Source: a virus. Taken from it: a DNA stretch of 21,280 nucleotides. This document shows, one piece after another, positions 6,053 to 14,152 of the stretch. The stretch spans positions 1-21,280 of the IMG/VR virus record IMGVR_UViG_3300032677_001152; one strand, written 5' to 3'. The notes below the pieces were generated by a model. It was not told where the DNA came from. It saw only the letters and a list, made by a program, of their open reading frames with translations, and ran no database searches. The translations under genes and the position numbers were made by a program. Within the stretch, counting starts at the first letter, position 1; every line of letters begins with the position of its first letter.

Positions 6053-6809
6053 TGCGTTCTATATCTTCTTCGTCGCAGGCAATACCGTATTGGATTTCAA
6101 CTATTTTACAGGGTCTATTATAAGGATTGTACAGTCTATGCCAGGATTCTTTGCTAATCCATTGATGGTAGAATGTATCTAGCTCATAGGTCCTATTGAG
6201 CTCTGGACTATCTTCCCATTCTGTTTCAACACAGCAACGTCCTTCCGCTATGAACCAAAACTCCCAACGATCCCAATGACGTTGCATGGTTAGGCTTTGC
6301 CCAGGTTCTATGGTAAGTTCTTTAACTTTAGCTGTTGGCATTTCATGTAATACACGCCAATACCCCCATGGGCGTTCTGTTTTAGGTGCTTTGTAATCTT
6401 CTAAGATCCAACTGCTGCTATTCTTTTTAGTTTTACCACCTACGCCAAATACAAATTCTACATCTGTAACCGACATTTCGGGAATGTTTTTAGCAGTACG
6501 ATCACCCCCATTAGCAAAGATAATCCTGCTGTTAGGATAGTTTTGTTTAGTTTCTTCAATGATGTCACAAGCACTGTCATCTGTATCATCAAAGGCGATA
6601 GCATAGTCTACGAATTTCAAATTACTGATGATCGCTTGGCGTTCTTTAAACGGCATAAATGCACGTCCTTTTTTACGTTCAAGCCAACTATCACTGTTAA
6701 CTCCAACAATCAGTATATTACCTAGAGCTTTAGCTGCTTTGAGATATTCTATGTGTCCTGAATGCAGAGGATCAAATCCACCTGTACAAATTACCACTGT
6801 ATTAATCAT
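6048..6809 (-). CDS. bifunctional protein: HIGH-motif nucleotidyltransferase fused to a ManC-type cupin
   Basis: Two domains in 253 residues. Residues 1-130 form a cytidylyltransferase-like fold (RfaE/HldE C-terminal or glycerol-3-phosphate cytidylyltransferase type) with GGFDPLHSGHI at 10-20, containing the nucleotide-binding HSGH, followed by VGVNSDSWLERKKG and a PFKERQAIISNL helix. Residues 143-253 are a cupin resembling the C-terminal domain of type II mannose-6-phosphate isomerases: ERPWGYWRVL, LTIEPGQSLTMQRHWDRWEFW with metal-ligand candidates His178 and Glu183, WHRL (His224) and VEIQYG. The protein would activate a sugar or polyol phosphate with CTP or ATP, while the cupin may isomerise or bind the sugar. 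The start overlaps the methyltransferase end by eight bases; AAGGAAGAG serves as ribosome site. Both domains are recognisable; the combined reaction is unknown. Confidence 0.82.
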   Translation of the reverse strand: MINTVVICTGGFDPLHSGHIEYLKAAKALGNILIVGVNSDSWLERKKGRAFMPFKERQAIISNLKFVDYAIAFDDTDDSACDIIEETKQNYPNSRIIFANGGDRTAKNIPEMSVTDVEFVFGVGGKTKKNSSSWILEDYKAPKTERPWGYWRVLHEMPTAKVKELTIEPGQSLTMQRHWDRWEFWFIAEGRCCVETEWEDSPELNRTYELDTFYHQWISKESWHRLYNPYNRPCKIVEIQYGIACDEEDIERR

Positions 6810-7707
6810 GTTTGTAACTCTTCCTTGTTGGTGGCAGGGGTTTAAGTAACTGTTGACTTTTACTTGCTGGTTTAGCCTGTATCACTGTGGTTTCTGTAGA
6901 TCTAATCACTTCATTAAACACACCAGTTGTTGTTGGAGGTTCTGTTGGGTTCCATTCCATCTTTTTGCTAACGTAGTCAATAAAGTATAATTCTTTATCT
7001 AACCATGGCATGATGATTTCTTCTTGTTTAAGATAACCACTGGTGTTGATTGAATCAACTATACTAGGATGCAATAGTTTTTTATCAATTAAATCGTACC
7101 AATTGGTTGTTGCTGGATCCATTGGAGCGACGTCTGTTTTATATACAGCCATATTGATCCAAGGGTCTTGAAATTTTTTCAATAGATATGCATCACGGCA
7201 ATCAAATCCATTTACGGCCAACATATAAATCAGCATGACTGGAGTATAGTGAAAATAACATCTATTATAGCCTCTGCTGTACTGTTGATTATGCTCAATG
7301 CCTGTGTGTTGTGGGACAGACAATATCAACATTCCATTGACAGTCATGGCTTCGTTCCAACGACGTAATGTCAGCAATGGATCAGTGCTGTACTGTAGGC
7401 TATCATGCGCCCACATTAGATCAATGCTGACTGGAAATATATGCTCATCACTGAAATCTCTTTGAACTTTATTGATATTTTTGAGAGTGGGGACCTGTGC
7501 TAGTTTAGCAGGATCATTATCTACTGCAAAACAATTAAAGTTATAGAGTTCTGGTGGCTCAGCATAATTTTCTAAAGTGGACCACCAAGCGACATCTTCA
7601 CCTGTGCCACAGCCCACGTCAGCTATGTTTCTTAGGCTTTCTAAGAAAGTATCATATTGACGTATAGTTTCTAATATACCCAAACTGTGTCTAGCCAATT
7701 GATGCAT
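6802..7707 (-). CDS. class I SAM-dependent methyltransferase
   Basis: A 301-residue Rossmann-fold methyltransferase. Motif I is IADVGCGTG at 28-36, the acidic residue ending strand 2 is in FAVDND (60-65), motif post-II/IV is DLMWAHDSLQY, and VNGMLILSVP is motif VI. This layout matches small-molecule or glycan methyltransferases of the Methyltransf_11/25 type rather than DNA methyltransferases: there is no NPPY or PC motif. The C-terminal 100 residues are not conserved to my eye and end in a basic, proline-rich tail. The gene overlaps uvsY by 17 bases and the downstream nucleotidyltransferase by eight, so translation is probably coupled; GGAGG directly abuts the ATG. Its by-product is the substrate of the hydrolase encoded at 2205-3491. 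Substrate unknown; the sugar-nucleotide neighbour hints at a glycan. Confidence 0.85.
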   Translation of the reverse strand: MHQLARHSLGILETIRQYDTFLESLRNIADVGCGTGEDVAWWSTLENYAEPPELYNFNCFAVDNDPAKLAQVPTLKNINKVQRDFSDEHIFPVSIDLMWAHDSLQYSTDPLLTLRRWNEAMTVNGMLILSVPQHTGIEHNQQYSRGYNRCYFHYTPVMLIYMLAVNGFDCRDAYLLKKFQDPWINMAVYKTDVAPMDPATTNWYDLIDKKLLHPSIVDSINTSGYLKQEEIIMPWLDKELYFIDYVSKKMEWNPTEPPTTTGVFNEVIRSTETTVIQAKPASKSQQLLKPLPPTRKSYKHD

Positions 7708-8146
7708 CCTCCATACCTGCTGTTCTCAAGCGTGTGACATGTCCTAACATGAAGTTCTTGCTTTCGAGTCCTTTCATGATACCTAACCACTTGTTACGTA
7801 ATAGTGCTACTTCGTTGATGATAGTTTCAAAGTCGATTACTTCATCCTCACCATCAACATATTTTTCAGCATCACGACTAGTCAGAGCACGAGCGTATCC
7901 TTCTAGATACTTTTGGAAGTGTTTCTTGCGTATTTTTCTTAACTGTATGTTGAGGTAATTAAGAACTGCTTCAATCTCTTGTAGCTGATTGAAACGGCGT
8001 TCTGTAATTCCGGGCAGGCCAGCAAGATTCTTTTCTATGTTACCATAGACAGTAACTTCCTTTCGTGCGTCTTCTAGTTCCCGCTCATAGTGAGCTATGA
8101 AATCAGGAATACTACCTAGACTTGCTACTACTCTACTATACCACAT
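7691..8146 (-). CDS. uvsY: UvsY recombination mediator
   Basis: A 151-residue, largely helical, charged protein that loads UvsX onto gp32-covered single-stranded DNA during recombination-dependent replication and repair. Recognisable features, shared with marine T4-like UvsY, are the basic helix LNIQLRKIRKKHF, the ALTSRDAEKYVDGE segment, LRNKWLGIMKGLESKNF and the C-terminal HVTRLRTAGMEDASI. Length fits (T4 UvsY is 137). The ATG lies inside the 3' end of the upstream radical SAM gene (19-base overlap) and has only a distant GAGG, so coupled translation is likely. In related phages it lies close to uvsX; here an AT-rich radical SAM gene is wedged between. Confidence 0.87.
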   Translation of the reverse strand: MWYSRVVASLGSIPDFIAHYERELEDARKEVTVYGNIEKNLAGLPGITERRFNQLQEIEAVLNYLNIQLRKIRKKHFQKYLEGYARALTSRDAEKYVDGEDEVIDFETIINEVALLRNKWLGIMKGLESKNFMLGHVTRLRTAGMEDASIG

Positions 8147-9402
8147 TTTTTAAAATGTTCCTCTAACCATGGAAAGGTTTTCCTCCAATTTAAATTTCTT
8201 CTACGATCTATTTCATTTAAATAATACAATAATTCTTTTTGTTTGTCTATATTTTGTTTACTAGTTATTTTTAATTTATCTATTAGTCCAAATATAGTAT
8301 TTTTAGTTTCTCTATGTTGATCAGGAAGAACAGATATCTTTTCAACAACTATTTGTAATAAATTTTTATAATCATTAAAATCAAAAAAGGATGGACTAAG
8401 CACATGATGATCTATTGGTAATACTAATCCAGACCACCATTTTACAGAACCTTCCTTGTTCCAAGACAGTACTTTTTCTGCTAGAATAGGTAAAGTCTGT
8501 ATGCTCAATGATGTAATTGTAGACATTAATGTCAACGTTATAAATTTATGTTTAAGTAAGTAATTTATATTTTCTTCAAATATAGAACATGAAAAGCCAT
8601 AACGTATATATTCTTGTTCTACTCCCCAGCAATCTACACTAGCCATAATTTCTATTCTTTTTAATACCCGGTTAGCTAATAACTCTTTTATTCTACTAAC
8701 AAATTTTTCTAAAATTTCTCGTTTAACTATTAAATTGGTTATTACCTGAAGTTCAAGATCCTTATTTGGATTAGATTCAATATAGTCGATTAACTTAAAA
8801 AAATCATCTTGTATAAATGGTTCTCCACCCAAAATTGATATTCTTTTCAATTTAGTATAACCGTTATCTAACCATTGCCAAAATATCGGGCTTAACTCAT
8901 CATATTTCTTAGCTGCCAAGATTTCATCATGCTTAGCTAACTTAATTAATTTACTATCAAATTTTTTATCTTCTCCATCAATCCTAGAACTAAATGCTGG
9001 TGTACAATATATACAAGCTAAGTTACAGGTATTTTTAAAAAAAATTTCTAATAATACAGGATCAACTTTAATTAAATTTTGATTTTGATCTAATTCCTGG
9101 GGATAAGGACCTGCAATTGATAACTGTATTTGTCTATCACTGATCCCATCAGCTTGTTCTATATCTCTACAATATTCACATCCATTACCTGGCCATTGGC
9201 CTTGTAACATTCTTGTTCTATCACCCAATTTTTTTTCAGTATTATGAAATTCAAAGAAATTTTCTTTAGTTAATTCTGACAAACTTGCTCTATGACATGA
9301 TGATGTTTGCCCACTATTTAAAAATAAAGTAGACCAACTCCATTTTAATCTGCAGGATACTTTAGATTGAATAGGAAAATATCTTTTTTTGGATTCTGAC
9401 AT
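8128..9402 (-). CDS. radical SAM protein with N-terminal twitch/SPASM-like cluster domain (copy 1, 424 aa)
   Basis: A radical SAM enzyme: the [4Fe-4S]-binding CxxxCxxC is Cys126-Cys130-Cys133 in NTCNLACIYC, and the SAM-binding GGEP is at 192-195. Before the core lies a small cysteine domain (Cys17, Cys36, and Cys75/Cys78 in GCEYC) resembling an auxiliary-cluster domain of the twitch/SPASM type, here N-terminal rather than C-terminal. The C-terminal segment EIDRRRNLNW...FPWLEEHF is shared with the 386-residue paralogue. Such enzymes modify peptides or proteins; no precursor peptide is apparent. The gene starts at a TAATG overlap with the 81-residue gene and overlaps uvsY. It is strikingly AT-rich (one sampled 60-base row about 22% G+C against about 38% in uvsX), suggesting insertion by transfer. 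Confidence 0.88.
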   Translation of the reverse strand: MSESKKRYFPIQSKVSCRLKWSWSTLFLNSGQTSSCHRASLSELTKENFFEFHNTEKKLGDRTRMLQGQWPGNGCEYCRDIEQADGISDRQIQLSIAGPYPQELDQNQNLIKVDPVLLEIFFKNTCNLACIYCTPAFSSRIDGEDKKFDSKLIKLAKHDEILAAKKYDELSPIFWQWLDNGYTKLKRISILGGEPFIQDDFFKLIDYIESNPNKDLELQVITNLIVKREILEKFVSRIKELLANRVLKRIEIMASVDCWGVEQEYIRYGFSCSIFEENINYLLKHKFITLTLMSTITSLSIQTLPILAEKVLSWNKEGSVKWWSGLVLPIDHHVLSPSFFDFNDYKNLLQIVVEKISVLPDQHRETKNTIFGLIDKLKITSKQNIDKQKELLYYLNEIDRRRNLNWRKTFPWLEEHFKKCGIVE

Positions 9403-9647
9403 TAATAGTCATCATCCTCATCTTCATCGTAATCAGCTTCTTCCGTTTCGTCTTCGCCTAGATATTCTTGTAGACTACGTTTAAGATAGCTGTCTGTACC
9501 TGCAAATGTTTTAAGGTCACGTTCAACGATATTGTGATCTGCTACGATAGCCAACACATGATCTGCTGCCGCTTGGCGATCTTTAGGAGCGATATACTCT
9601 TTACAAGTAAGCCAAACTTCGCCTAATGCATCTAATTCAATACTCAT
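9402..9647 (-). CDS. conserved acidic 81-residue protein of the uvsX neighbourhood
   Basis: An 81-residue protein starting MSIELDALGEVWLTCKEYI, with the segment DRQAAADHVLAIVADHN, then GTDSYLKRSLQEYL and an extremely acidic tail rich in Asp/Glu. I recall close relatives directly downstream of uvsX in cyanophages; function unknown. Its stop/start overlap with uvsX (ATGA, four bases) indicates translational coupling, and the acidic tail would suit binding to a DNA-binding partner or DNA mimicry (inference). No membrane segment. Confidence 0.82.
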   Translation of the reverse strand: MSIELDALGEVWLTCKEYIAPKDRQAAADHVLAIVADHNIVERDLKTFAGTDSYLKRSLQEYLGEDETEEADYDEDEDDDY

Positions 9648-10729
9648 TCTGTTATCTCCTCATCTAGTAACGCTGGTGCTTCTGGTGCTGGACCATTCTC
9701 TAATAGTTTAGCATTAGCTGAAATCTCTTTCATCACAATGTCTAAACAACCTTCTTCATTTGATTCCCATGCTTTACGGAATTGTTTGATTTCTTTGCCA
9801 TCTGCTGTGACAAATGCTAGGCGGTTACCATCTTTCTTAAGCAAGCCTTTGGCTTCCATCATATCAGTTAACCCGCTGTATGGGTTCATACCCGTTTCGT
9901 ATGGAATTTTGATCTGCACTGATTCAAAAGGTTTGGCATATCTAGTTTTCATGATCTTACATGCAGCACGTATACCTTTGACTTCTGAAATCTTGTTACC
10001 ATCTTCGTCTTCTTTGAGTTTAAGTTTACGCATAGCAACTACGATACTTGATGCGTAGATAAAACCTTGTCCACCTGAAATCTTATCATCTGGATCAAAC
10101 ATGTCCTGTGATGCATAAGTGTGGTTAGTTGCTACTAATCCAACATTATGGCTACCAAACATATTTACACAATTACGCACCAATGCTGTCAATGCCTTAG
10201 GTTTACGGCCCATATCGCCTTTTAAATCGCCTGCTTCAAATTGATTGATGTCTGTTGGTGTCAATAACATACCTAAACTGTCAATAACAAACAAGACCTT
10301 TGGACAATCTTCTTTTGGTAATGTCTTATATTCTTTCATGAACTCATGGATTGTTTTAGCTACATCATCAATCATAGCTAGATTGAGTTTAAGTAGTTTA
10401 TCCTCGCTGGTATCTACACCTAAGTCATGCAACCATTTTTCATCAAGCGCATTTTCTGTATCAACTAAGATAACATAGATGCCATCTTTCTGTGCATTAC
10501 GGATTAAATTACCACTACAGATAAAACTTTTACCTGCACCACTTTCACCAGCAAACACTGTAACTTTACCTAGTGGCACACCACGGTGGAAGTCACCACT
10601 GATTAAGTAGTTAAGTGTGTAATTGCCTGTTGAGATCCAGTCAGTAGGATCATTAAATCCCGTGCTAAGTCCATCGATTGACTTGGTAATTGATTTTCTA
10701 AATTTTGATATATCAAATGGTTTTGCCAT
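9644..10729 (-). CDS. uvsX: UvsX RecA-like recombinase
   Basis: A 361-residue RecA/RAD51-family strand-exchange ATPase. The N-terminal segment MAKPFDISKFRKSITKSI precedes the core with Walker A GESGAGKS at 61-68, the catalytic-glutamate region VDTENALDE, Walker B VLFVIDSLGML, and the DNA-binding loop region DKISGGQGFIYASS. The acidic C terminus (PALLDEEITE) matches T4 UvsX. It pairs homologous strands with UvsY and gp32 to start replication forks and repair breaks. Ribosome site AAGGAA precedes the ATG. It is followed, with a four-base overlap, by the 81-residue gene. Upstream is the AT-rich 250-residue gene and, beyond that, a short relic resembling the start of uvsX. Confidence 0.95.
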   Translation of the reverse strand: MAKPFDISKFRKSITKSIDGLSTGFNDPTDWISTGNYTLNYLISGDFHRGVPLGKVTVFAGESGAGKSFICSGNLIRNAQKDGIYVILVDTENALDEKWLHDLGVDTSEDKLLKLNLAMIDDVAKTIHEFMKEYKTLPKEDCPKVLFVIDSLGMLLTPTDINQFEAGDLKGDMGRKPKALTALVRNCVNMFGSHNVGLVATNHTYASQDMFDPDDKISGGQGFIYASSIVVAMRKLKLKEDEDGNKISEVKGIRAACKIMKTRYAKPFESVQIKIPYETGMNPYSGLTDMMEAKGLLKKDGNRLAFVTADGKEIKQFRKAWESNEEGCLDIVMKEISANAKLLENGPAPEAPALLDEEITE

Positions 10730-10746
10730 GATTATTTCCTTTTTTA

Positions 10747-11499
10747 TTAGTTAAAAATGTTGTAAAAATCTTGAGTATTTGTAGGCATGCTCGACAATAA
10801 TCGACAATCTGTATGTGATTTATTATAATGCATTAACAGCATCGCATAAATTAAACTGCTTTCGTAAAAAGTTAAAGTAATTGGTTCGTCTTTTCCAGCA
10901 ATAATCTGATCAACTAACTGATAATACCTGTCAACTTTGTTAACAAAAGATTGATTGGCTACAACCACATTATCTGCATATTCATCGATTCTGTCTGCCA
11001 ATGGCGTTAATCCACATAGTTTTAAATATTGTACAATGGCAAGACGATTATTCCAATACCAGTCAATCTCAAAAATTTTATCATACTCAGTGTACCAATC
11101 TATCGGACTGGTTAATTTATTTTTTATCCCGACTCCAGCCAATTCGATTTTTTCACCTATAGTTTCGGCCACTTGTTTAGAATATATACTTATATCCTCA
11201 GAGGTAGGAGCTGGCCAAAAATCTACTTTATAATGTCCCATCTCAAGAATCAGTATCCTGGATCGAATGTTAAATGATGTAGATACTAGCAAATTAGGCA
11301 TAGCCCATTCAATATATTCTTTAGTATTAATTTTATTTGGATGATTAATACTTTTTATGCAAGACGATTCTATCTGATGTTGATTCCCAACTATATTTTT
11401 AAATTTTGAGTGGTCTGCATCACCTTCTACTGTACAATAGTCTATCAACCCTATTAGGGTATGGCCCAACCCACCGTGAGGGTAAGTTAAATACAACAT
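10747..11499 (-). CDS. hypothetical protein (250 aa) with N-terminal GGLGHTL motif
   Basis: Not recognised. It opens MLYLTYPHGGLGHTLIGLI, a strand followed by a Gly-rich loop and helix, which could bind a phosphate or nucleotide; some glycosyl- and sulfotransferases start similarly, but no downstream motif confirms either. The rest is a mix of strands and amphipathic helices with many Tyr, Trp and Ile (EIDWYWNNRLAIVQYL), no signal peptide and no membrane segment. It is AT-rich (one sampled row about 27% G+C) like the radical SAM genes. It ends 17 bases before uvsX and overlaps a 30-codon frame at its 5' end. It belongs to the accessory cassette between gp32 and uvsX. Confidence 0.65.
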   Translation of the reverse strand: MLYLTYPHGGLGHTLIGLIDYCTVEGDADHSKFKNIVGNQHQIESSCIKSINHPNKINTKEYIEWAMPNLLVSTSFNIRSRILILEMGHYKVDFWPAPTSEDISIYSKQVAETIGEKIELAGVGIKNKLTSPIDWYTEYDKIFEIDWYWNNRLAIVQYLKLCGLTPLADRIDEYADNVVVANQSFVNKVDRYYQLVDQIIAGKDEPITLTFYESSLIYAMLLMHYNKSHTDCRLLSSMPTNTQDFYNIFN

Positions 11500-11579
11500 G
11501 TATATAAATCTTTAAAAATAGAATGGCTATCTAATTTCCATAGTTGAACCAATGATGCTAAGTCAAATAGTTTTGCCAT
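11487..11579 (-). pseudogene. uvsX 5'-end relic or 30-residue small ORF
   Basis: A 31-codon frame beginning MAKLFDLASLVQ starts three bases after the stop of the 386-residue radical SAM gene and ends inside the start of the 250-residue gene. From eight bases before its ATG through codon 6 (11562-11587), 23 of 26 bases match the same stretch of uvsX (10712-10737), the three differences all being C/T. After that similarity is lost. It has a ribosome site (AGAGG). Either it is a remnant of uvsX left when the 250-residue gene was inserted, or a real small protein sharing a leader by chance. Confidence 0.5.
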
Positions 11580-11581
11580 AA

Positions 11582-12742
11582 TTATTTGCCCTCTATTAAA
11601 TTATATAATTCTGTAAATACTGTACTACTATCTAATCCTCTTCGTTGATCTAATTCTTTTAGCTCAGCGAATGTTGAATCGATGTTCTTATCGAACGGTA
11701 TATCTAAATAGTTTAACATCAACTGTAACGAATTGTAAAGAGAATATTTTGGATTTGATGTTGCTAATTTAGCCTTTAATTTAATTCTAATATCATCAAT
11801 CATATGAATTGGTAAGTTGCTTACATGCCACGGAGCAGGTGTATCCAATGGGTTTACAATAAATGTATTTTCATGGAATCCCATTCCTTGTAAGAAGTCA
11901 AAACATTTTAATATCGACGATCCATTTAGAACAAACCAAGTTGAATTAAAGTTAATTAGTTTAAAATCTTGTGTTAGTTCTTGTAGATTTTTTACAAATT
12001 TTGTCCAAGTGCCACCATATCTGACATACTCAAATTCTTCTTCAATACTGTCAACGCTAACTGTCCAATGAACATTCTTAAATGTTTTGAGTAATTTATA
12101 TACCGGACCATCAATAACACTTAAATTTGTATTGATTCTAATAGTTACATCTGGATTTATTTCTTTAAGTTTTTCCAACAACACAACATTTTCTTTAATC
12201 AATAATGGTTCACCACCTGCTAGATAAACATGTTTTACGCTTTCTAGATTATTGTAGATATATTCTAAAGATTCCTGTAGTGCTTGTTCATTAATAATTG
12301 GTGTCTTGTTAAGCTCGCGTGCCCACGCACTGCTTAGATACTCATCACAGTACACACAGGCAAAGTTACAGGTGTTGCTCCAACGAAGATCTAACATTTT
12401 AAGTGTGTAGTTCTCTGGCTGGTCAAACATAGATAAATCATCATCTTTTACTGTTTTCAAATACCAAACTCTATTACTAACTTGATCAAAACTATTGCGT
12501 TGATTATGCTCTAACCTGTAACAGTGTGAGCATCTATCATGGAACACATTAGACAACATATCTTTTTTAATATTTTGATTTGCTTGTCCTTCTAAAATAT
12601 TAACTAATTTTTCATTATTGATATTACCAATGGTTTCTGGAGTAACGGCGCAATTCCTAACGTCTCCGTTAGGTTGAATATATACACCAATCCATGGTAG
12701 TACACAGAAATTTTTCTTAGTAAGGTACGTTTTATGATCCAT
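11582..12742 (-). CDS. radical SAM protein with N-terminal twitch/SPASM-like cluster domain (copy 2, 386 aa)
   Basis: The clearest of three paralogues. An N-terminal auxiliary-cluster-like domain has Cys13 (FCVLPWIGVYIQPNGDV), Cys31 (NCAV), the turn IGNINNE, and Cys71/Cys74 in RCSHCYRLE; these are the hallmarks of a SPASM/twitch domain but placed before the catalytic core. The core has Cys125-x3-Cys129-x2-Cys132 (NTCNFACVYC), GGEP at 176-179, and strands such as TIRINTNLS and VHWTVSVDS. The C terminus ELDQRRGLDSS...FTEL is shared with copy 1. Family members form ether, thioether or C-C bonds in peptides or oxidise residues; the substrate here is unknown. The start overlaps the SDR gene by 11 bases. 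AT-rich. Confidence 0.9.
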   Translation of the reverse strand: MDHKTYLTKKNFCVLPWIGVYIQPNGDVRNCAVTPETIGNINNEKLVNILEGQANQNIKKDMLSNVFHDRCSHCYRLEHNQRNSFDQVSNRVWYLKTVKDDDLSMFDQPENYTLKMLDLRWSNTCNFACVYCDEYLSSAWARELNKTPIINEQALQESLEYIYNNLESVKHVYLAGGEPLLIKENVVLLEKLKEINPDVTIRINTNLSVIDGPVYKLLKTFKNVHWTVSVDSIEEEFEYVRYGGTWTKFVKNLQELTQDFKLINFNSTWFVLNGSSILKCFDFLQGMGFHENTFIVNPLDTPAPWHVSNLPIHMIDDIRIKLKAKLATSNPKYSLYNSLQLMLNYLDIPFDKNIDSTFAELKELDQRRGLDSSTVFTELYNLIEGK

Positions 12743-13274
12743 GATGATTTGGTCCTAGGGTTATTTCATTAATCTCTAAAGTTGGTCCAACTGAGTTCAA
12801 ACACTCTACTAATTTTTCAGCCCAATCATCAGCGTTAGCATGATCTGATCCTGCATCAGGTTGTGTAGCGACCGCACCAGGTTTAACTAATGTTATTGAT
12901 GGCCACATGGATCTAGCTCGTAGTTGATTACATGCTTCTTCTAAGGCACGTTTTTGTACTAAATATTCATCCCATTCAACCCTAGGTGATACCGGTACCA
13001 TAGTCATTTGTGTGCTAATTACTATGATATGTTTATTTTCTTGTCCTTGCCATTTGCGCCATACTTCAAACAATAATTCAGTTTGTGCGAATCCAGACTG
13101 TGCATTATTAATAAACATATCGCAGGGTTCGATCATACCTGCTATTTTAGGTAGACTGCGAATGTTATATCCGTTGCGACGACTAAGTCCAACGATTTCA
13201 TGTCCTTGTGCTTCATATATCTTGGCTAATGCTTGACCTATACCTGCTGAATGTCCTGTTATAGCAATTTTCAT
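12732..13274 (-). CDS. short-chain dehydrogenase/reductase (SDR)
   Basis: A short (180-residue) classical-type SDR with the NAD(P)-binding TGHSAGIG at 6-13, the NNAQ motif at 56-59 corresponding to NNAG, a candidate catalytic Ser87 (VISTQM) and YLVQK giving Tyr104 and Lys108. Arg residues in SRRNGYN after strand 2 suggest NADP preference. It is some 60 residues shorter than typical SDRs, lacking much of the C-terminal substrate region, so the substrate is probably small or the protein acts in a complex. ATGA overlap with the upstream radical SAM gene and an 11-base overlap with the downstream one place it in one translational chain with both. Related SDRs occur in marine phages, role unknown. 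Confidence 0.87.
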   Translation of the reverse strand: MKIAITGHSAGIGQALAKIYEAQGHEIVGLSRRNGYNIRSLPKIAGMIEPCDMFINNAQSGFAQTELLFEVWRKWQGQENKHIIVISTQMTMVPVSPRVEWDEYLVQKRALEEACNQLRARSMWPSITLVKPGAVATQPDAGSDHANADDWAEKLVECLNSVGPTLEINEITLGPNHHGS

Positions 13275-14152
13275 AGGCCTCTCAACTTGTTTTGTTTTTG
13301 TATATATGCCAATGATTCTGGCGCACCTTTATTTTCAACGGTCAATTCTCTAGGTTCTTTAAGATAGGCATAGCTATGATCTAAATTATGTTCTTTAACA
13401 AACTCTAATATGTTAGGTAAATCGTCTACATTCAGGGCACTAACAGTAGTCCATGTGTTTAGTTTAACAGGCATGGCCATATACCGTTGTAGATTAGCAT
13501 AGAACTTGTCCCATTTAATGGGCCAACGTACAAGATCATGCACTGATCCAATACCATCTAGACTAACTGTAACAGTAACCTGTACACCACGTTCACAAAG
13601 TGTTAAAAGTTCTTCTAATACTGTGCTACAATTTGTGTTTAGTCTGATTGATTTAATTGACTTGGGTAAGTTTACCAGTATATGTTTATAGTTTTTACTA
13701 TGGCTAGGTTCACCACCGTTAATGTCTAAGTGTACCACTCTATCCAATGGCAATTTCCAAAAAGCATTAGAGTTATCTACAATAGGATATGTTTTACTTT
13801 TCAAACCACCAATTAGTGTGCTATGATTTTCATCGCAGGTTAGACATGCGCTGTTACATACATTGTCTAGTACACCACCTACGGTTAGGTAATCTTTTGT
13901 GGTTTGTAATTTGTCAAATTTAATAGCATTTAGTCTGATGCTGGTATTGTTTTCCTGTTCTGTTTCCATACAGCGTTCACATTCATCAGGCCAAATGCCT
14001 TTTGCCATACTTTCTTTAATCTCATGCAACCATTCGCTGTTTTCCATGGACTCTAAGGTAAGAAATTGTGCCTGCCTAGTCATATGGCCACAACGACTAA
14101 CAGTGCCGTTGGGATTAAGACGAACAAAATGATCTAGTCTAGGACAATACAT
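13271..14152 (-). CDS. radical SAM protein with N-terminal twitch/SPASM-like cluster domain (copy 3, 293 aa)
   Basis: Shortest paralogue. The N-terminal cluster domain shows Cys3, Cys21 in VSRCGHM, and Cys58/Cys61 in ECERCMETE. The radical SAM motif is Cys99-x3-Cys103-x2-Cys106 (VCNSACLTC), and GGEP lies at 146-149. It ends soon after the barrel strands, at KQNKLRGL, corresponding to the conserved Arg-Gly-Leu of copy 2. I chose the ATG at 14152 over the GTG at 14158, because AAGG is then nine bases away rather than three. It overlaps the sulfotransferase-like gene by 14 bases and the SDR by four. Likely a peptide- or metabolite-modifying enzyme; substrate unknown. Confidence 0.88.
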   Translation of the reverse strand: MYCPRLDHFVRLNPNGTVSRCGHMTRQAQFLTLESMENSEWLHEIKESMAKGIWPDECERCMETEQENNTSIRLNAIKFDKLQTTKDYLTVGGVLDNVCNSACLTCDENHSTLIGGLKSKTYPIVDNSNAFWKLPLDRVVHLDINGGEPSHSKNYKHILVNLPKSIKSIRLNTNCSTVLEELLTLCERGVQVTVTVSLDGIGSVHDLVRWPIKWDKFYANLQRYMAMPVKLNTWTTVSALNVDDLPNILEFVKEHNLDHSYAYLKEPRELTVENKGAPESLAYIQKQNKLRGL

